Of a stretch of 64,000 bases of DNA, positions 13,031 to 25,800 are shown one piece after another. Within the stretch, counting starts at the first letter, position 1; each line of letters opens with the position of its first letter. The notes beneath the pieces are model-generated. The model worked only from the letters and a program-made list of their open reading frames with translations, was not told the DNA's origin and searched no databases. The position numbers were made by a program, and so were the translations under genes. Source of the stretch: Tubiluchus corallicola (Eukaryota; Priapulida; Priapulimorpha; Priapulimorphida; Tubiluchidae); NCBI GenBank assembly GCA_030141605.1, contig JAQGDQ010001074.1, positions 1 to 64,000 of the forward strand, in the 5' to 3' direction.

Positions 13031-13193
13031 ACACACTATGAAACATTAAAATATCAGGCTTGTGCATCTTCTAAGCAATATTAATGGTTTTATTGATTCA
13101 TCACGGACACTTTCTCAAGTTCCTGGAATTATTTTAGCACGTGATTATGTTTATATGTTATAAATATATAAACCTGAGTCAGTAATCACCAAC

Positions 13194-13317
13194 TGCGCAT
13201 GCGCACAAAATTAACTTTTGGTCACAAACAATAGAAATCGTTTGGTAATAGGAAAAAATATTCATTGCGTCAAGTAGGTGACATCATCACCCTCCCACAT
13301 TTGAAAGCCTATATAAG
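13194..13317 (+). promoter_or_regulatory. Proximal promoter of TNF-like gene 1 (NRF1-like palindrome, TGACATCA block, TATA box)
   Basis: Three elements are visible: the palindrome tgcgcatgcgca (13194-13205), a tgacatcatcaccctcccac block (13279-13298, extending to 'atttg'), and TATATAAG (13310-13317), about 64 bases before the ATG. The same three elements in the same order and at similar spacing precede the paralogous gene (22650-22779). That conservation is the main evidence. The factor names (NRF1-like, CRE/ATF-like) are inferred from consensus resemblance. Confidence 0.6.
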
Positions 13318-13380
13318 ACAATATGATTGCGGATCTTTTCCAAATAAAACTACGTTTTAGCTCATTTATACCTTTAAACG

Positions 13381-14703
13381 ATGCAGGACAAACAAACTAA
13401 CGAATCTGGGTTTTCGGCTTTAACGTTTTTTCTAGCGGGCGTCTGGCTGCTATTGTCTCTAGCTTTTATATCAGTTTTTGTTTTCGAGATATACAAGATG
13501 GAGTCTGAAATAGTGAGTATTACAAATTTTCCTCTTCAAAATGCAAATTTGGTAATAACGTGCGCAAAAAAATAGGGATTCAGGTAAGAAAATTTCATCA
13601 AGAGATACTTATTGTTTTAATAAATAAACGGTCCTCTATGTTGAGAAATGTTCAATAAAATTAAAAATAAGCAAGCATGTCAACTAGAAACTTGGTTACA
13701 AAAAGCGCCAGATCGGATTATTTTAATTACATTGTAATTTAATTTATTTTTTGCTTCAGCTCAAAGGCATAAGCCTTTAAATACATGCAACTACAATTAA
13801 AAATGGTTGGACAGGCAATAATTACTATTTTACGAAGATAAAAAATTTAAAGTCTGTTTACATAAATAATTATATGTATTAAAGGTACATTAAAATATCA
13901 ATCTAGTGCGCAAATACGTTGGAGCATATTGTATAATCATCAAGGCGGTGAATTGCGTGACAAAAAATATTAAACGATTTTAAAATTCGACATCTAATCT
14001 TGTAAAGGCACATTTCCGCATAAAATTTTAAAGTGAGTAAAATTATTTTCTACGCAAATTGTAGCGAATTCTGGGCTTGAACAATTTTACCATGGCGCAC
14101 GAAATAAGAGACCAGCTCTGACTTAAGAAGTCTTCTGATTTTAGCACATGAGAGAACTTATCTCATTCAATATACAATGAGAATGAGATAAGTTCAAAGC
14201 AAACAAACAAACAAATTATTATAATTCCTGACTACATATTAATATGTCGTGTGCACGGTATAATAATTTGTGGCCATAGATTTATATATCTGTAGACTAG
14301 CAATTCCTATATTCTCGGAATAGTAATTCGTGGTCACATATTCTATCGTGGCCAGGAATTAGTCATTTTTCTCAAAATTTTTTTCTTGTGCATTATATAT
14401 ATATATATATATGCTATTCTGTTAAATTTTTATGCTCTTCTGACTTGCAATTTTTATATTATTAAAAAGATTTGCAGGGAACATTTTTCTGGAAGACTCT
14501 GTAAGGCATCTCCTAAGTTGCTAGGTTCAGCATTTAAGCAATCTTTCTAGTCTTGCAACCCATAAAGAAGGGCTCATCTTTTATATATATGAAAACTATC
14601 TGACAAAACGTATTATTAGATGATCGTAGCGAGACGGAACTTGGTTCACGAAACACTGAACCAGCAGCTGTAACTCTAGCTTGGCAGAGGGCTAATCGCG
14701 TAC

Positions 14704-14755
<52 letters not shown>

Positions 14756-17501
14756 TCCCATTAGGAGGCAAACTGCCTAAATCAATACGGGTATTGAATT
14801 GAAACTCCCCAGAACGAGAGTCACTCATCAGCTGACAGACCGGACTCAGCATCATCTTAATCATCTTTCATCTTTGGTAGCCAAATTGTCTCTGCTACCG
14901 CTGAACGACGAATCTCCTCAGTTATCGAATGAATAAAATCTGGGATATTGAAATTGAAGCTAATTGTCCGTAAACTCAGTCAAGCCAAAACTAGGCACCA
15001 AATTATTTTCATATTAAAGTACAAGAACTCTGCTAGAACAAAAATCATGTAAGAAACAATTGTTCAACTGTTCAACTTCAACTAAACAAATATTTTGTCA
15101 ACAACAATAAGACGTGAAATAAATTTAAATTTATTCCCAGCAGTTTAATGCACAATTCAGTTCATCTTTATTTCGGCACAGCTCAAAACAACACATATAT
15201 TAAACCTTTTAATTGTTCTAAATTTTCTAGAAGTAGGTGTTTTTCTCTTCAGGACATTATCAGCTACATTCGAAAAGCGCGCATAAATGATGACAACAAT
15301 TACGATGATGGCGACAATAATCGAGTTTACAAGAGAGGTGATGAAACAGTCAAAACCGATTTTTCAGTGAGACGCAAAAGGTCTTTGAAAGATTCAAGCC
15401 AGTCAAAACTTAAGGGAATAATTCAGAGACGCAAGAGGCATACTAGAAAACAATATAATGATAGCAGTAAGTCAAGTTAAAAAAATTAATACTTATTTTT
15501 TCAAATTTCTATTTTACCTAAATAAGCTTTATACTTGTCATCGCTAATCAATTCCACTTTATGCTTGCTTCTCCATTTTATATGAAATTTGGAACCCCTA
15601 GCAGGCATCATCATCATAGTCGTTGTCATACTCGTCGTTGTCGTCGTCGTCCTCCTCCTCCTCCTCTTCATCACTATTCTCTTCATCATTTCATCATCAT
15701 CAACATCATCATCATCATCTTCATCTTCGTCGTCGTCATCATCATCATCACCATCGTCGCCGTCATCATCATCATCATCGTCGTCGTCGCTGTCATCATC
15801 ATTATCATCAGTGTCGATGTTGCATTGTTATAGTTATCGGCGTCGTCCCGGTTGCCATAATTGTTCAGAGTGATACATGGGTGGGTGGTGGTAGGTATTT
15901 CTAGGTGGGAAAAATAGCGGATAAAAGTAGGCCTACAGAATAATCGTCAAAGTATTGCTGAAACGGAGACTCAATTGCCCATTTTATGCACATAGTTAAT
16001 CAACAGTTTCTTAACTTCCTCATGTCCACTTTTGTTTAAAAATATAAACTTATCAATTTCACACATGGACGGGAATTCTAGGAAAATATCTGATATTTGA
16101 ATTAAGAAAACAGTCCTTTCTTGACAATAAACATTTCAAACATTGCATACTAAAGTGAAATTCATCTTCCATGCTTCACCATTCCTCAAAATTACAGGCT
16201 ATTGCACGACGTGCGAGGCTTTCACCTCAAGTTTTAAGGGCATGATAGATCCTCTATTGTTTCAGAAATAATTTGACGTAATAAATTTGTTATATACTAT
16301 TACTCGTTGATGTACTTTTGTACCACCACTTCCTCCCAACCAGAAAAAGGTTATGTACCACCCTTCTTTAATGTAATTATCTTTTTGATTTCTCTTTTGA
16401 CAACGTTTAATGTCCCATCTTAATCCCCTATTCTCTTAACGTCTACCATTTACTGGATTACTACTATCCAAGGTAAGCATTGTTGTTTTATCATACGTAT
16501 AATTAAATTACTCAACTTCTTTTAGATTTAGCAGCTCATTTCTACAACGATTTTGCAACCATCTACAAGGAATTTCCTGTCGCAAACCTATCCAATTTTC
16601 CCAGTAAGTACAATTTCACACTTTAGGACTGTGTGTATAAACAAAAAAGAGGAGTAATGTCAATATTTCGACACTTTTAGTAGACGTTATCAAAATTTTT
16701 TGCTAGGGAAGAATACTTCCATCACGTTTTTCCGTTTATCTTTTTTTATAAAATATTACATTTAATATGCTAATTAGATTCTCAGGCTAATTATACAGCA
16801 TGAAAGTTTGGAAAAAGCCGTTTAAATTTTCCAAAGACAATTTATTGCGGCACTGAAAAACGGTTAACCAAAAAATCAATTAGGTTTTGTTGTAGTGTGT
16901 GTTAGCTCAACTTGCAATGAGCAATAGTTCTTTTGGTACATTTAGATCACGTGATCAGATACTGGAAGGCAGCTGATTGGGTGGACGCTAAGTTATTCAA
17001 AGCCAGCAAAGAAACTGGAGAAATCATTGTGACGATTGGAGGCGTTTATTACATCTACGCACAGGTCTGGCATATTAAATTTTACTTTAAATAATATTTA
17101 ATTAGTTATGCCATATAAATAAGCACATTAAAAACGAATTAACTGCATAGAAAGAAAATTAAAATTTTTTAGTTGTTTTGACATTCATCGATTGCAAACC
17201 TACATTTCAGTTCATTTTTTACAACACTGAAGAATCTAGTAGAAATGGTCTTAAGAATTCTCTGGGTTTGTATAGAAGAGAAACCGGTGAAAAAGACGAC
17301 ACACTGTTGTTCAAATGCACCGAGATGAGATTTGACTCAAGCAACTCAAAGAAGTTTACCAGCTACGCAACTTGCTCCTTAGGTGGACTTGCTAGACTTC
17401 AATCTCATTCATCTATCTTTCTTAAAAATTTCTATGATAATAAGTTAGCTAGAATAAGCAAACAAGAAACATATATTGGCTTGATGAGGATAACTACATA
17501 G
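13381..17501 (+). CDS. TNF-superfamily ligand, ectodysplasin-like, gene 1 (possibly rescued frameshift in exon 1)
   Basis: Five exons: 13381-13512 (or to 13583), 15253-15466, 16526-16603, 16946-17064 and 17211-17501. It is a type II membrane protein: a short N-terminal cytoplasmic tail, one membrane segment (about residues 11-36, LTFFLAGVWLLLSLAFISVF), an Asn/Asp-rich then basic stalk with furin-like sites (VRRKRS, IQRRKRH), then a TNF homology domain. That domain has the start AAHFYND, GGVYYIYAQ before FIFYN, an EDA-type cysteine pair (LLFKC and SYATCSLGG), and the closing strand ETYIGLMRI. By family, the shed trimer should signal to TNF-receptor-type receptors. As written, exon 1 to 13583 hits TAG at 13573 after a 7-A run. 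Using the gtgagt donor at 13513 gives an intact 277-aa frame. The alternatives are a pseudogene or a sequencing error. Confidence 0.85.
14706..14752. repeat. (TA)n microsatellite in intron 1 of TNF-like gene 1
   Basis: A pure TA run of about 45 bp. A shorter one lies at about 14394-14412. Overlapping ORFs encode Tyr-Ile repeats only. Confidence 0.95.
15606..15812. repeat. Trinucleotide (CAT/CGT/CCT)n tract in intron 2 of TNF-like gene 1
   Basis: About 200 bp of imperfect atc, gtc and ctc triplets on the plus strand. Frames through it give Ser-, His- and Ile/Val-rich low-complexity peptides that are not genes. A complementary-type GAT/GAC tract lies in the TMED gene intron (about 54815-54990). 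Confidence 0.95.
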
Positions 17502-17861
17502 AAAAACGTGCACAAGAATTACCATTTAAACGGAGAGTTGCTATTACATAATATTTATTATGATTATATTTATTATCTAACTATTTTAATTATTATTCCT
17601 GAATTTTTTTGCACTTCTAGTATTACATTTTCAAATAATTTTCGCTCTACTAAGTATTGCAAGACAACATATTAGTCGATGCTTATCAAACTTGTTATAC
17701 GTTGTAATATGTTCTTTTGATGATTTTTTACTCGGGTTTTTCATTATGCAGAGAGTATTTATTAAGTATTTAAACGGAACAAAATGGCAGATAGTTGTAT
17801 ATTTACAAATAATAACTGCTTATATTTCTTCAGGCCTAATATTGTATGTTGGTGGCTAAAA

Positions 17862-17867
17862 ATAAAG
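17862..17867 (+). promoter_or_regulatory. Likely poly(A) signal, TNF-like gene 1
   Basis: AATAAA in 'aaaaataaagaac', about 360 bases after the stop codon. It is the first canonical hexamer I noticed downstream on this strand. Confidence 0.5.
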
Positions 17868-17879
17868 AACATTTTTAGA

Positions 17880-20800
17880 TACATAAGCGGATTGATGTTA
17901 TTACATAGATTTTTAAATGTCAAAAAATTATTGTGAAAGAATTATTACAATAGTTACATCTCTCAAAGTTGGTCCAAAAATAATAATTCTGTGCAAAGGC
18001 GTATTTACACGACACGAACTAGACACACGTGCAAGGCCTATATAATTTTCATATACGTCTTGGGCGCAAGGGCACAAAATAAAGTCAGTTTCTTTCAATC
18101 AACAATTTCTAAATAATCATTTTCCTGATCGTAAACCGGTGTCACCCAAACAAAAATTGGCATCGATAAAAATCATTTTTAAAAAGCCGCTAATTTGCAT
18201 GGGCTGCAGTTACTTTAAATAAACGTGATTTTCCAGCAAAATTGAATAATTTATATAAAAATCTTTGACAATTAATTAAGTTATATACCACTTTACTGTT
18301 TGATACTGTTAAAATCACTATCACTGTTGCTCTTTTGATTTGCAGTCCTCGGGGTATGCCACTGTAACTGCTGTTAACGCTATTCTTTGCCTATTTCGAA
18401 GTGAGCACGTGACCTACTCCCACATGTCGTAAGAAATTAGCACATAGGTCTTGCGCATTCGTCTATAGCATGAGTCTTAAATCGTATCACAAGAACTATG
18501 GTCTGTTTAGGACGCATACGACAGCCTCACATGACAAACAAAAGCAAAAAGTACAAACAGGACTTAAATTAAAAAGGTTTTAGCACAGAAGCGGTTAATT
18601 TATCCGTCTGTTGCATGACAACTAATATCTTTTGTTGTAAGCAATCTTTATATTTTGTACAATTGTTTTATGTTGCCATACTATTTTTACGTTTATGTTT
18701 TTTCTAATAATTGTACTATATTTTATGTTTTTGCACTGAGGATTATTGTACTCATTTGTAAAACTGATTAATCTCAGTTTGCAGTACTGAATTAAATGAA
18801 CAATATTATTTAAATTCCACTGATGATTTCTATGAACTAGTCCAATGGATACTGAGCCTTTTTTACCCCATGCATTCCTACTATATGGCTACTTGTCATA
18901 TGTCAGAATGTCTTTCTAGATTTCCAGTATTATCTGACTTGAAAGGTGCGTTCCAAATAATATGCATATAACAATGGCAGTTAGTTACTTAATTAATTAT
19001 GCAATATACTGCTTTACTTAATATGTACAATAACCATAGACCTACTTGAACGTTTTCTACGTAAAACATGTTGAGCCTTTTTTTAGTTTTCAGCAAGATC
19101 CAATTTAAAAACGAAAAATATTTTATTTTTTCTATTGCATAATGGTGTAGTGAAAAAATTCAAAAATGGTACCCATCAAAAAGGTATGCATGCCAACCAG
19201 TTTTTACAAAAATGACAATGTCATATTTGCGATCAGCGTCATTAAAAACCTCCGACTTGTAATATTATGTAAGAAATGCGCATGCAGTTGTAGCCTAGCT
19301 AAAGGTCCTTGAAGAACACTAAAGTGGAACTAGGTCCTTTCGCGCAGTAAAACCAAAGCTAGATTCGCATTCAACGTGCAAAAACGTATTTCCTCCATTT
19401 TTTTTATTATTATTCGCCTTAATATTACGATGTGTCCCGTATTCGGATTTCTAGAAATTGCCATATTCCTATAAGTTGGCCCTTCTAGTGTAGTAGACCG
19501 TTCCACGCGAAAAAGTAATTTTGCACTTACAGTCAGCATTGTAAATTACATCTTTCTGTATTTTCAGATTAGTAATATTAAGCTAATATTAAGGTGTCTC
19601 CTACTTCTGGACCCGATAAGCCTAAAGCCGGATGCACGTAACTGGGTCCGTCTGAACAAAAAAATAATGTTAGATTCGATTCAGCGCCATAAAATACCTC
19701 TTTCCTGTCGTCATCAGGTTTATATAGTCTATAGTGAAAAATGAAAACGTCAATCAGTGGGGTCCTGGTCCGCATCCGTATGCTCTAAAATGCCCAATAG
19801 GGAAAAAACAAAGGGATTTTCCAGAAAGGACACCTCTCTATAAAAATAGAGTCCGTGGTTTTTGTCACAGAGTTCAGCTTTCAAGTTTGGTGCTTAACTT
19901 GGTCTAATTTTTTTAGAATTGGCACCTGTACAACCGGAGTTTCACTTCTCCGGGTGTACTCCTCTCGTTACAAGAGTGAATTCTTTAGTAGCTTTCCGAG
20001 AACTTTTTGCTACAATTTTACGTCAGTGTGGGAGTACTCCTACATTTTTATAATAAGTACTTTAATAGTATTACAAGTTTCTTTGAACATTTTTCTGCAG
20101 TTTTATAGGTATATTTTTTCCTGATACTAAATTAATTATTTATAGTCTTCCGCGATTATTAGCCGTTTTACGTGTTGCATCTTTTTTTAACTTTTATTTT
20201 TTTATTCAACCAACTTCACAATTGTAAAACATTATACATATAATTGCATTTGTGGTTTACATACAGATTTGGGCTGGGAGACCCAAACATGGCATCTGTG
20301 TGCGTACCCCTCCTGTTACTTTAGTAGGCTAAATTCTTAATTTTACTGTTTACCGAGGGTTATTGAAGGAACTTTTGGTTTCTATTATAGCAAATTCTTT
20401 CATAGCCTATACAACCCATTTTATTAAGAGTGCTGAACAGTTTCTGGGTAACATGCAATTACAATAAAGAGAATAAAGTCAATGTTAAGAATTATTGTTA
20501 AACAAACAATTTGTTGCTGCTGTCAGTATTTAACATTGAGTGCGTCGAGCCGTGAGATAACCTCTCGCAATAAAAATTCAGATTTTTAATAACAATGGCA
20601 TTATAGGGTTTCATGTAAGAGGAAGTATTATCGAAGAGGAAACAAGAAATTGAAAGAGTTATTGTACGTTGTCCGGGAAGTAGCGCGCGTGTTTCATTCA
20701 TGATATTTCAATCAGATTTAATGAATGAATAAATGTCAACACGCTCTCAAGAAAGTAATCAATAAAAATCATCAGAACCAACTAATGCCGCCCTTATTTT

Positions 20801-22640
20801 AATTATATTGAAAAAATCACCTGTTAACATATTAAACCTTAAGGATGAGTAATATCTACATTCATATATGCATCACTCTGAGTTTGAGTATCTAAATTCA
20901 CATATGTATCACTCGCAACATTATAATTTTCCATGATTTGAACTCTTAATGCGAGTATTTTTGATGCGTGCATGAATAAATAACTTTGTCATACTCGATG
21001 GGAATTCTTCCAAACTCCAGCTTACTCGAGCAATCATCTCAAGCTATACATCACAGCCCATGAATATTTGAGCTCCAATTTACGTGGTTTAAGGCAGACC
21101 TGTTAAAGACACAAAATAGAGTGAAACACCATTAAAGATCTGTGGCGTTAAACATCATATGACGAAATGGCGATGCCCACTGTGCTACATTCCTTAAATT
21201 ATTTATAATCTTAATTTCCATTGTCGGTTAGTCATGGAACCCGCAACTCCATCAACAATGCTAGAATTTTTGGCTCAACCAGTGTTCCGCTCATAATAAA
21301 GGAGAAGTACTTTCTGTAGCGCAGTTTTTGAAGCGATTTTGACCGTTTTTCTTCTTGTTTTGCTAGGTGGATTGACTAATTCCTTTTTACTTGACAAGCC
21401 ACAGACGTAATAAAATTTTAATGCACCAGGAAGCGGGAAGAAAATCAAGAAATGTCAGAGACGAGGTTACTTTGAATCTTTTTACCTATTGAGAAAATAC
21501 TGCCTAAATAATTCAAGTTAGAATGTGTGCTTAATTTGAAAACTACACGCCAAAAAGCGCACCTAAAATGTCGCAGCCCACACTTGGAGAAGTTTAAGCA
21601 GGTTAGGGTTATAGATCTCTTAATACAGGTTACGCACAGAACACGAGCAAATTTTGTTTTAACAGTAAACGTGTAAACACAGAGATCTGTAACAGTTTGA
21701 CAAAGATTTGACACGGAAAATAAAGTTCAGAGCCAAAACACCGAGAAACAAAGCAAATGTCGTACTAAGAAATAAGGGAATAGTGATACCTTTGTGTAGT
21801 AATAAAAAGCAAGTCAATATCAAGAAATTTGATAAATAAGCAAATTCGCTTTTGGTTGCTTCTATCATGTTTACAAGTAACCGCCATGTAGAACCGTTAG
21901 AAAGGGAGCCATAAACTTACGCCTTTACACAGCAAACAGAGAAGTATCGCGTAAACCGCAAAAGCTTTTTAAATATTTACATTGACGGGGAAATTAGAGA
22001 GATTATCTCACAGAAATCTGTAACTTACTTTACCTCAAAAGGTAACTTTTAAAATGCGCATCAATAAAAGGCAATGAATAACGAACAACCATGCGGATTA
22101 TTTAGGGTAGCCCACTGCAAAATATTTTTGGCATAATAATTGTTACTTTTCAGTATTTTTTCCACAAAGGTAGGCAGACCAGAAAGCAGACTTGATTATC
22201 TTTAAATTGCGTTTATTAAATTAAAAAGCATCACGTCATTGTCGCGTTGAAACTCAGTTGCCTCTGAAAGTGCCAGTCACACGAGGGCGGTATCAGATTT
22301 CTGGAAAAACTCGAAGAGCAATTAAACATATTTAATTGGGGTGCTATACAAAACGCAGGTAACATCTGCCATAGGCTGCTCAAACTTCGAGTTCATTACA
22401 TGTGGTTTCAGAGCGTAAATTCTCTATAAAACGCTCATATGACTAAGCTAAAATATTTAGTCTGTAAATAGGAAAGTTTACAGCCTTTTGTCAGGTTGTT
22501 CGGTAAAACACTGTTGCGCAATGATTCACCTGCAATCGGGTACTTCCCTGGGTGACGTATATCTGACGATGGTTGTTTAATTTTTCAAGCGGCACGGTGT
22601 TGGGTGATAACTGTTTGATCGCTCACAATCGAGAAGCAAA
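17880..22640. other. Intergenic region between the two TNF-like genes
   Basis: No gene recognised. At about 19320-19790 two diverged units share wording ('aactaggtcc' / 'aactgggtcc', and 'tagattcg' followed by 'cctc' and 'tttcc'), apparently an old tandem or MITE-like repeat. The other ORFs are short and have no recognisable domain. Confidence 0.5.
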
Positions 22641-22649
22641 GACGTCAAC

Positions 22650-22779
22650 TGCGCAGGCGCAGAAATGTTACCTTTGATCATGTACTATTGAAATTCTACG
22701 CCAAAAAACAATCACTACACCGGGAACAAATGACATCGTCATCCTCCCCCACATTTGGCAACTTACAACAATATATAAA
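22650..22779 (+). promoter_or_regulatory. Proximal promoter of TNF-like gene 2 (same three-element module as gene 1)
   Basis: tgcgcaggcgca (22650-22661), tgacatcgtcatcctccccc (22731-22750, then 'acatttgg'), and TATATAAA (22772-22779), about 53 bases before the ATG at 22832. It parallels gene 1 element by element. A 'ctttgatc' word (about 22672) also resembles a TCF/LEF site, but a single match is weak. An upstream ATG at 22818 opens an out-of-frame ORF overlapping the coding start. Confidence 0.6.
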
Positions 22780-22831
22780 TACAGGCCTTTCCTGATAAGA
22801 AAGCAGTTGGTACGTTTATGGTTTATAGAAA

Positions 22832-25800
22832 ATGCATCTCTGTCAAAGCAAAGAAGACACTGGGACTGCCACCCTGTCCTTGCTTGACTATCCTCCACAT
22901 CATTCCCTACCTTCAAATCGTTTTCCTAAATTTCTTCTGGCAGGTATCTGCCTGATATTTTTTATAGCTTCCACATCAGTTATTGTTTTCGAATTATACA
23001 AGATGGAGAACGAAATAGCAAGTATTAAAGAATCTTTTCTACAAGAGTACGAATTTAGCAACAATGGAAGAAGGAAAAGAAACATCCAGGTAAGAAACGG
23101 TATATCAAGAGTTAACAGTTGTTTCAGTGGTTCTACTGTGTGAAGCAGTCGATTTTGCTCTTAAGCATGCGCGTTAATATTGCACCTAAGGTTTCGGTTT
23201 CTAAAAAAAATTTGAATTCAGACCTTCCTACAGAATACGTAAAATTTGGAGATGTAAAAAAACTTTTGTATTCTATAGAAAAAGCTTAGTTTTAACCTGT
23301 AGTTTACTTATACCAGAATTAATCTATCCATATTTTACCATAATTTTAATTAGGTTTTCTGGCTTTTTTAATGACTGCTAAATTCTCGGTTATTTTGGTA
23401 GTAGAATTCCTATACCCCGACTATTGATGGTTCATAATCAGAGAATATCGTGTAATGAATAATAAGCTGCGCGAATTTCGAAACTAGTGCCATTAAAGCT
23501 CCTGAGAGTAAATACAAACTACAGTCTTGTCCATAATCCGTTTTTGTGACAACATTGTGTCTAGCTGGTTATTTTGTGAACTGTTACCCTCAATAAAACT
23601 TATTGTTATGAAAATTATCAGAAAGATGTAGGCGTGTTTCAATCGTTTCTTGTACGCACTAAGCATTATGATTGTAACCGTGTTAGTATTCCAAGCTAAT
23701 GCGTTTTATTAACATTGTTGTTCGCCTTAATTAACTTTTTGACATTGAAGCGCCCCTGAAACGAAAGTATTTTATTGAGGCAGAGCACACTGTAGTCACT
23801 GTAGACAGAGTTGTCACGATGTTAGAGTGAGGTTATATAGTTATATAAAACAGCCACTCCGTTGTTAAAATCGAAAGACAAACGTGGGATCACATTAGGT
23901 ATTACAATGGACTTATATAACATTACAATTGAAATTATAAACAAAACACTGAGAAAGGCTAAAATTAATTTCAGATGTGCTGATATAAGCGCCTAAATAA
24001 GAGCGCTGAATATAAGAAATTGAGAAACAACTGAGAGACACAAAAGTTTAATAACTCAAGGAGAGAGGGAAATGTCTGCAGTCGCTAATTTTTTTAGTTT
24101 AATTCATATAGCAACCATACCACAGTTCTACGACCTGAAACATTACTGACTCAAATTAAGTTTGAATATCCTTGCATCTTGCTCTATCTAGAATAACCGA
24201 TAACCGCTTTCAGTGTGAGTAAGATTGTAGTCAAAAAATTGAAAGTTCGCTTCATGAGAAAGATAAAATTTATTTAATTGATAATTTACATAGAGACAAT
24301 ATGATATACAAGCTTTTATCGACCATTTTATAATACATTTGTAAACTACTATTTTATAATAAATTGCTATTTTATAGTAACTTGAAAAGCTGCATAGGTA
24401 CGAGTGCGCATTTCGCAGATATTGCTGTAACGCACAGAGCAATTGTGCTAATTCTGTTTACGATGAGTTTACCACAAAGTTTACACAGCATGTAGTCACA
24501 CAGAGTGCTGAATAACGCACCTTAGCTGTAATTAGCTCCAGTACTTAACTTTTCCAAAAAGGGGATTTCGGTAAGCCTAGAAAATTGCCCTAAGGGATTT
24601 CCGCATGAAAAACGAAAGATTTCTGTGACACACAAATTTGCGGTGGAAAACTACCTGAAAAATTCGCAATTCAAAGTTATGATAGGCTGGTAATGATTTT
24701 CCTGCGCCGTCTACACACATAGGACAAGTATGTTAGTTCCATAATGTCATCTATAAACAAATTTCGTCATTCTATCAAGATAATCAAGTATTTATCCTTA
24801 GTGAAGAGTTCGTATTGTCAGTTGATGGATGATGGTATTACAAATGTGAATGAAATCACTTGAGTTAATGTAACACGGCGCCTTGGTACTAAGTTGGGCA
24901 GCTTTAAGCAGCCATTCAAGAAACAACGGCGAGTTGTCAAACGGTTTCTTCTTGGCCTATGATAAATTTTGGTCTGAGATACACATACACACAATTGTTA
25001 TCTATAATAATTATCTTTGTATATTAAATATTTGCTTAAGCACTTATTTAAGGTCGGCGAATGAAGCGAACGATGACGTCACTGATTGGAAAAATTTTCC
25101 AGTGGCAGAAACTTCCTACTGCATAGAATTTTTTACTATGAACGTTTCGTTTCTGTTCTGCTGTTTGGCATTGACACTGAAAGAAAAAGAATTGCCAAAT
25201 ATTAAGCTTACAAGCGTATCGGTGGGTAACACATGATTTCACGAGACTATTCTGACGTCATGTGGGATTTATTCTGATAATCACGTGCAGTGTGTGAAGC
25301 GTTTCCAAGAAGCAGACGCTGTTATCATCTAACGACATATAGCTTTCTGCAGCAATAATTCTTAAATATAATTTACTCTAAGCAAAACTGCATTTAGTTC
25401 CCCTTCGATATACGCTATACTTTAATTCCTTGAATCATTTAGATCGATAGATTAAAATTACACTTTCAATGCACAAGTATATTTACGACCACATGTCGAA
25501 TGGCAGATATTCGATTTTTATACACTACGGCGGGCACTACAAGCCGGCATCCAGCATCCAGCATTTAACGTCGGTGTCTAGATATTTGTGGTGTGACATT
25601 AGCCTGGCTTATCATCAAGAAAATACCTCAAAGATGAGCCACTAAGAAGACAGAGATGTCTCAGTCATTTTCAGACTAACTAAATCTTCCCTCTTCAAGG
25701 TAAACAACCAAGGCGCATAGAATCTCATAGAGCGAGTATCGAACCCAGGCGGTCACGAGCCAGACGCAAAACAGATACTAATCATTCCTGTATAAACCCG

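Noticed and set aside
15501-15904. Several Ser/His/Arg-rich ORFs of 60-94 codons
   Set aside because: All are frames through the intronic CAT/CGT triplet tract of TNF-like gene 1.
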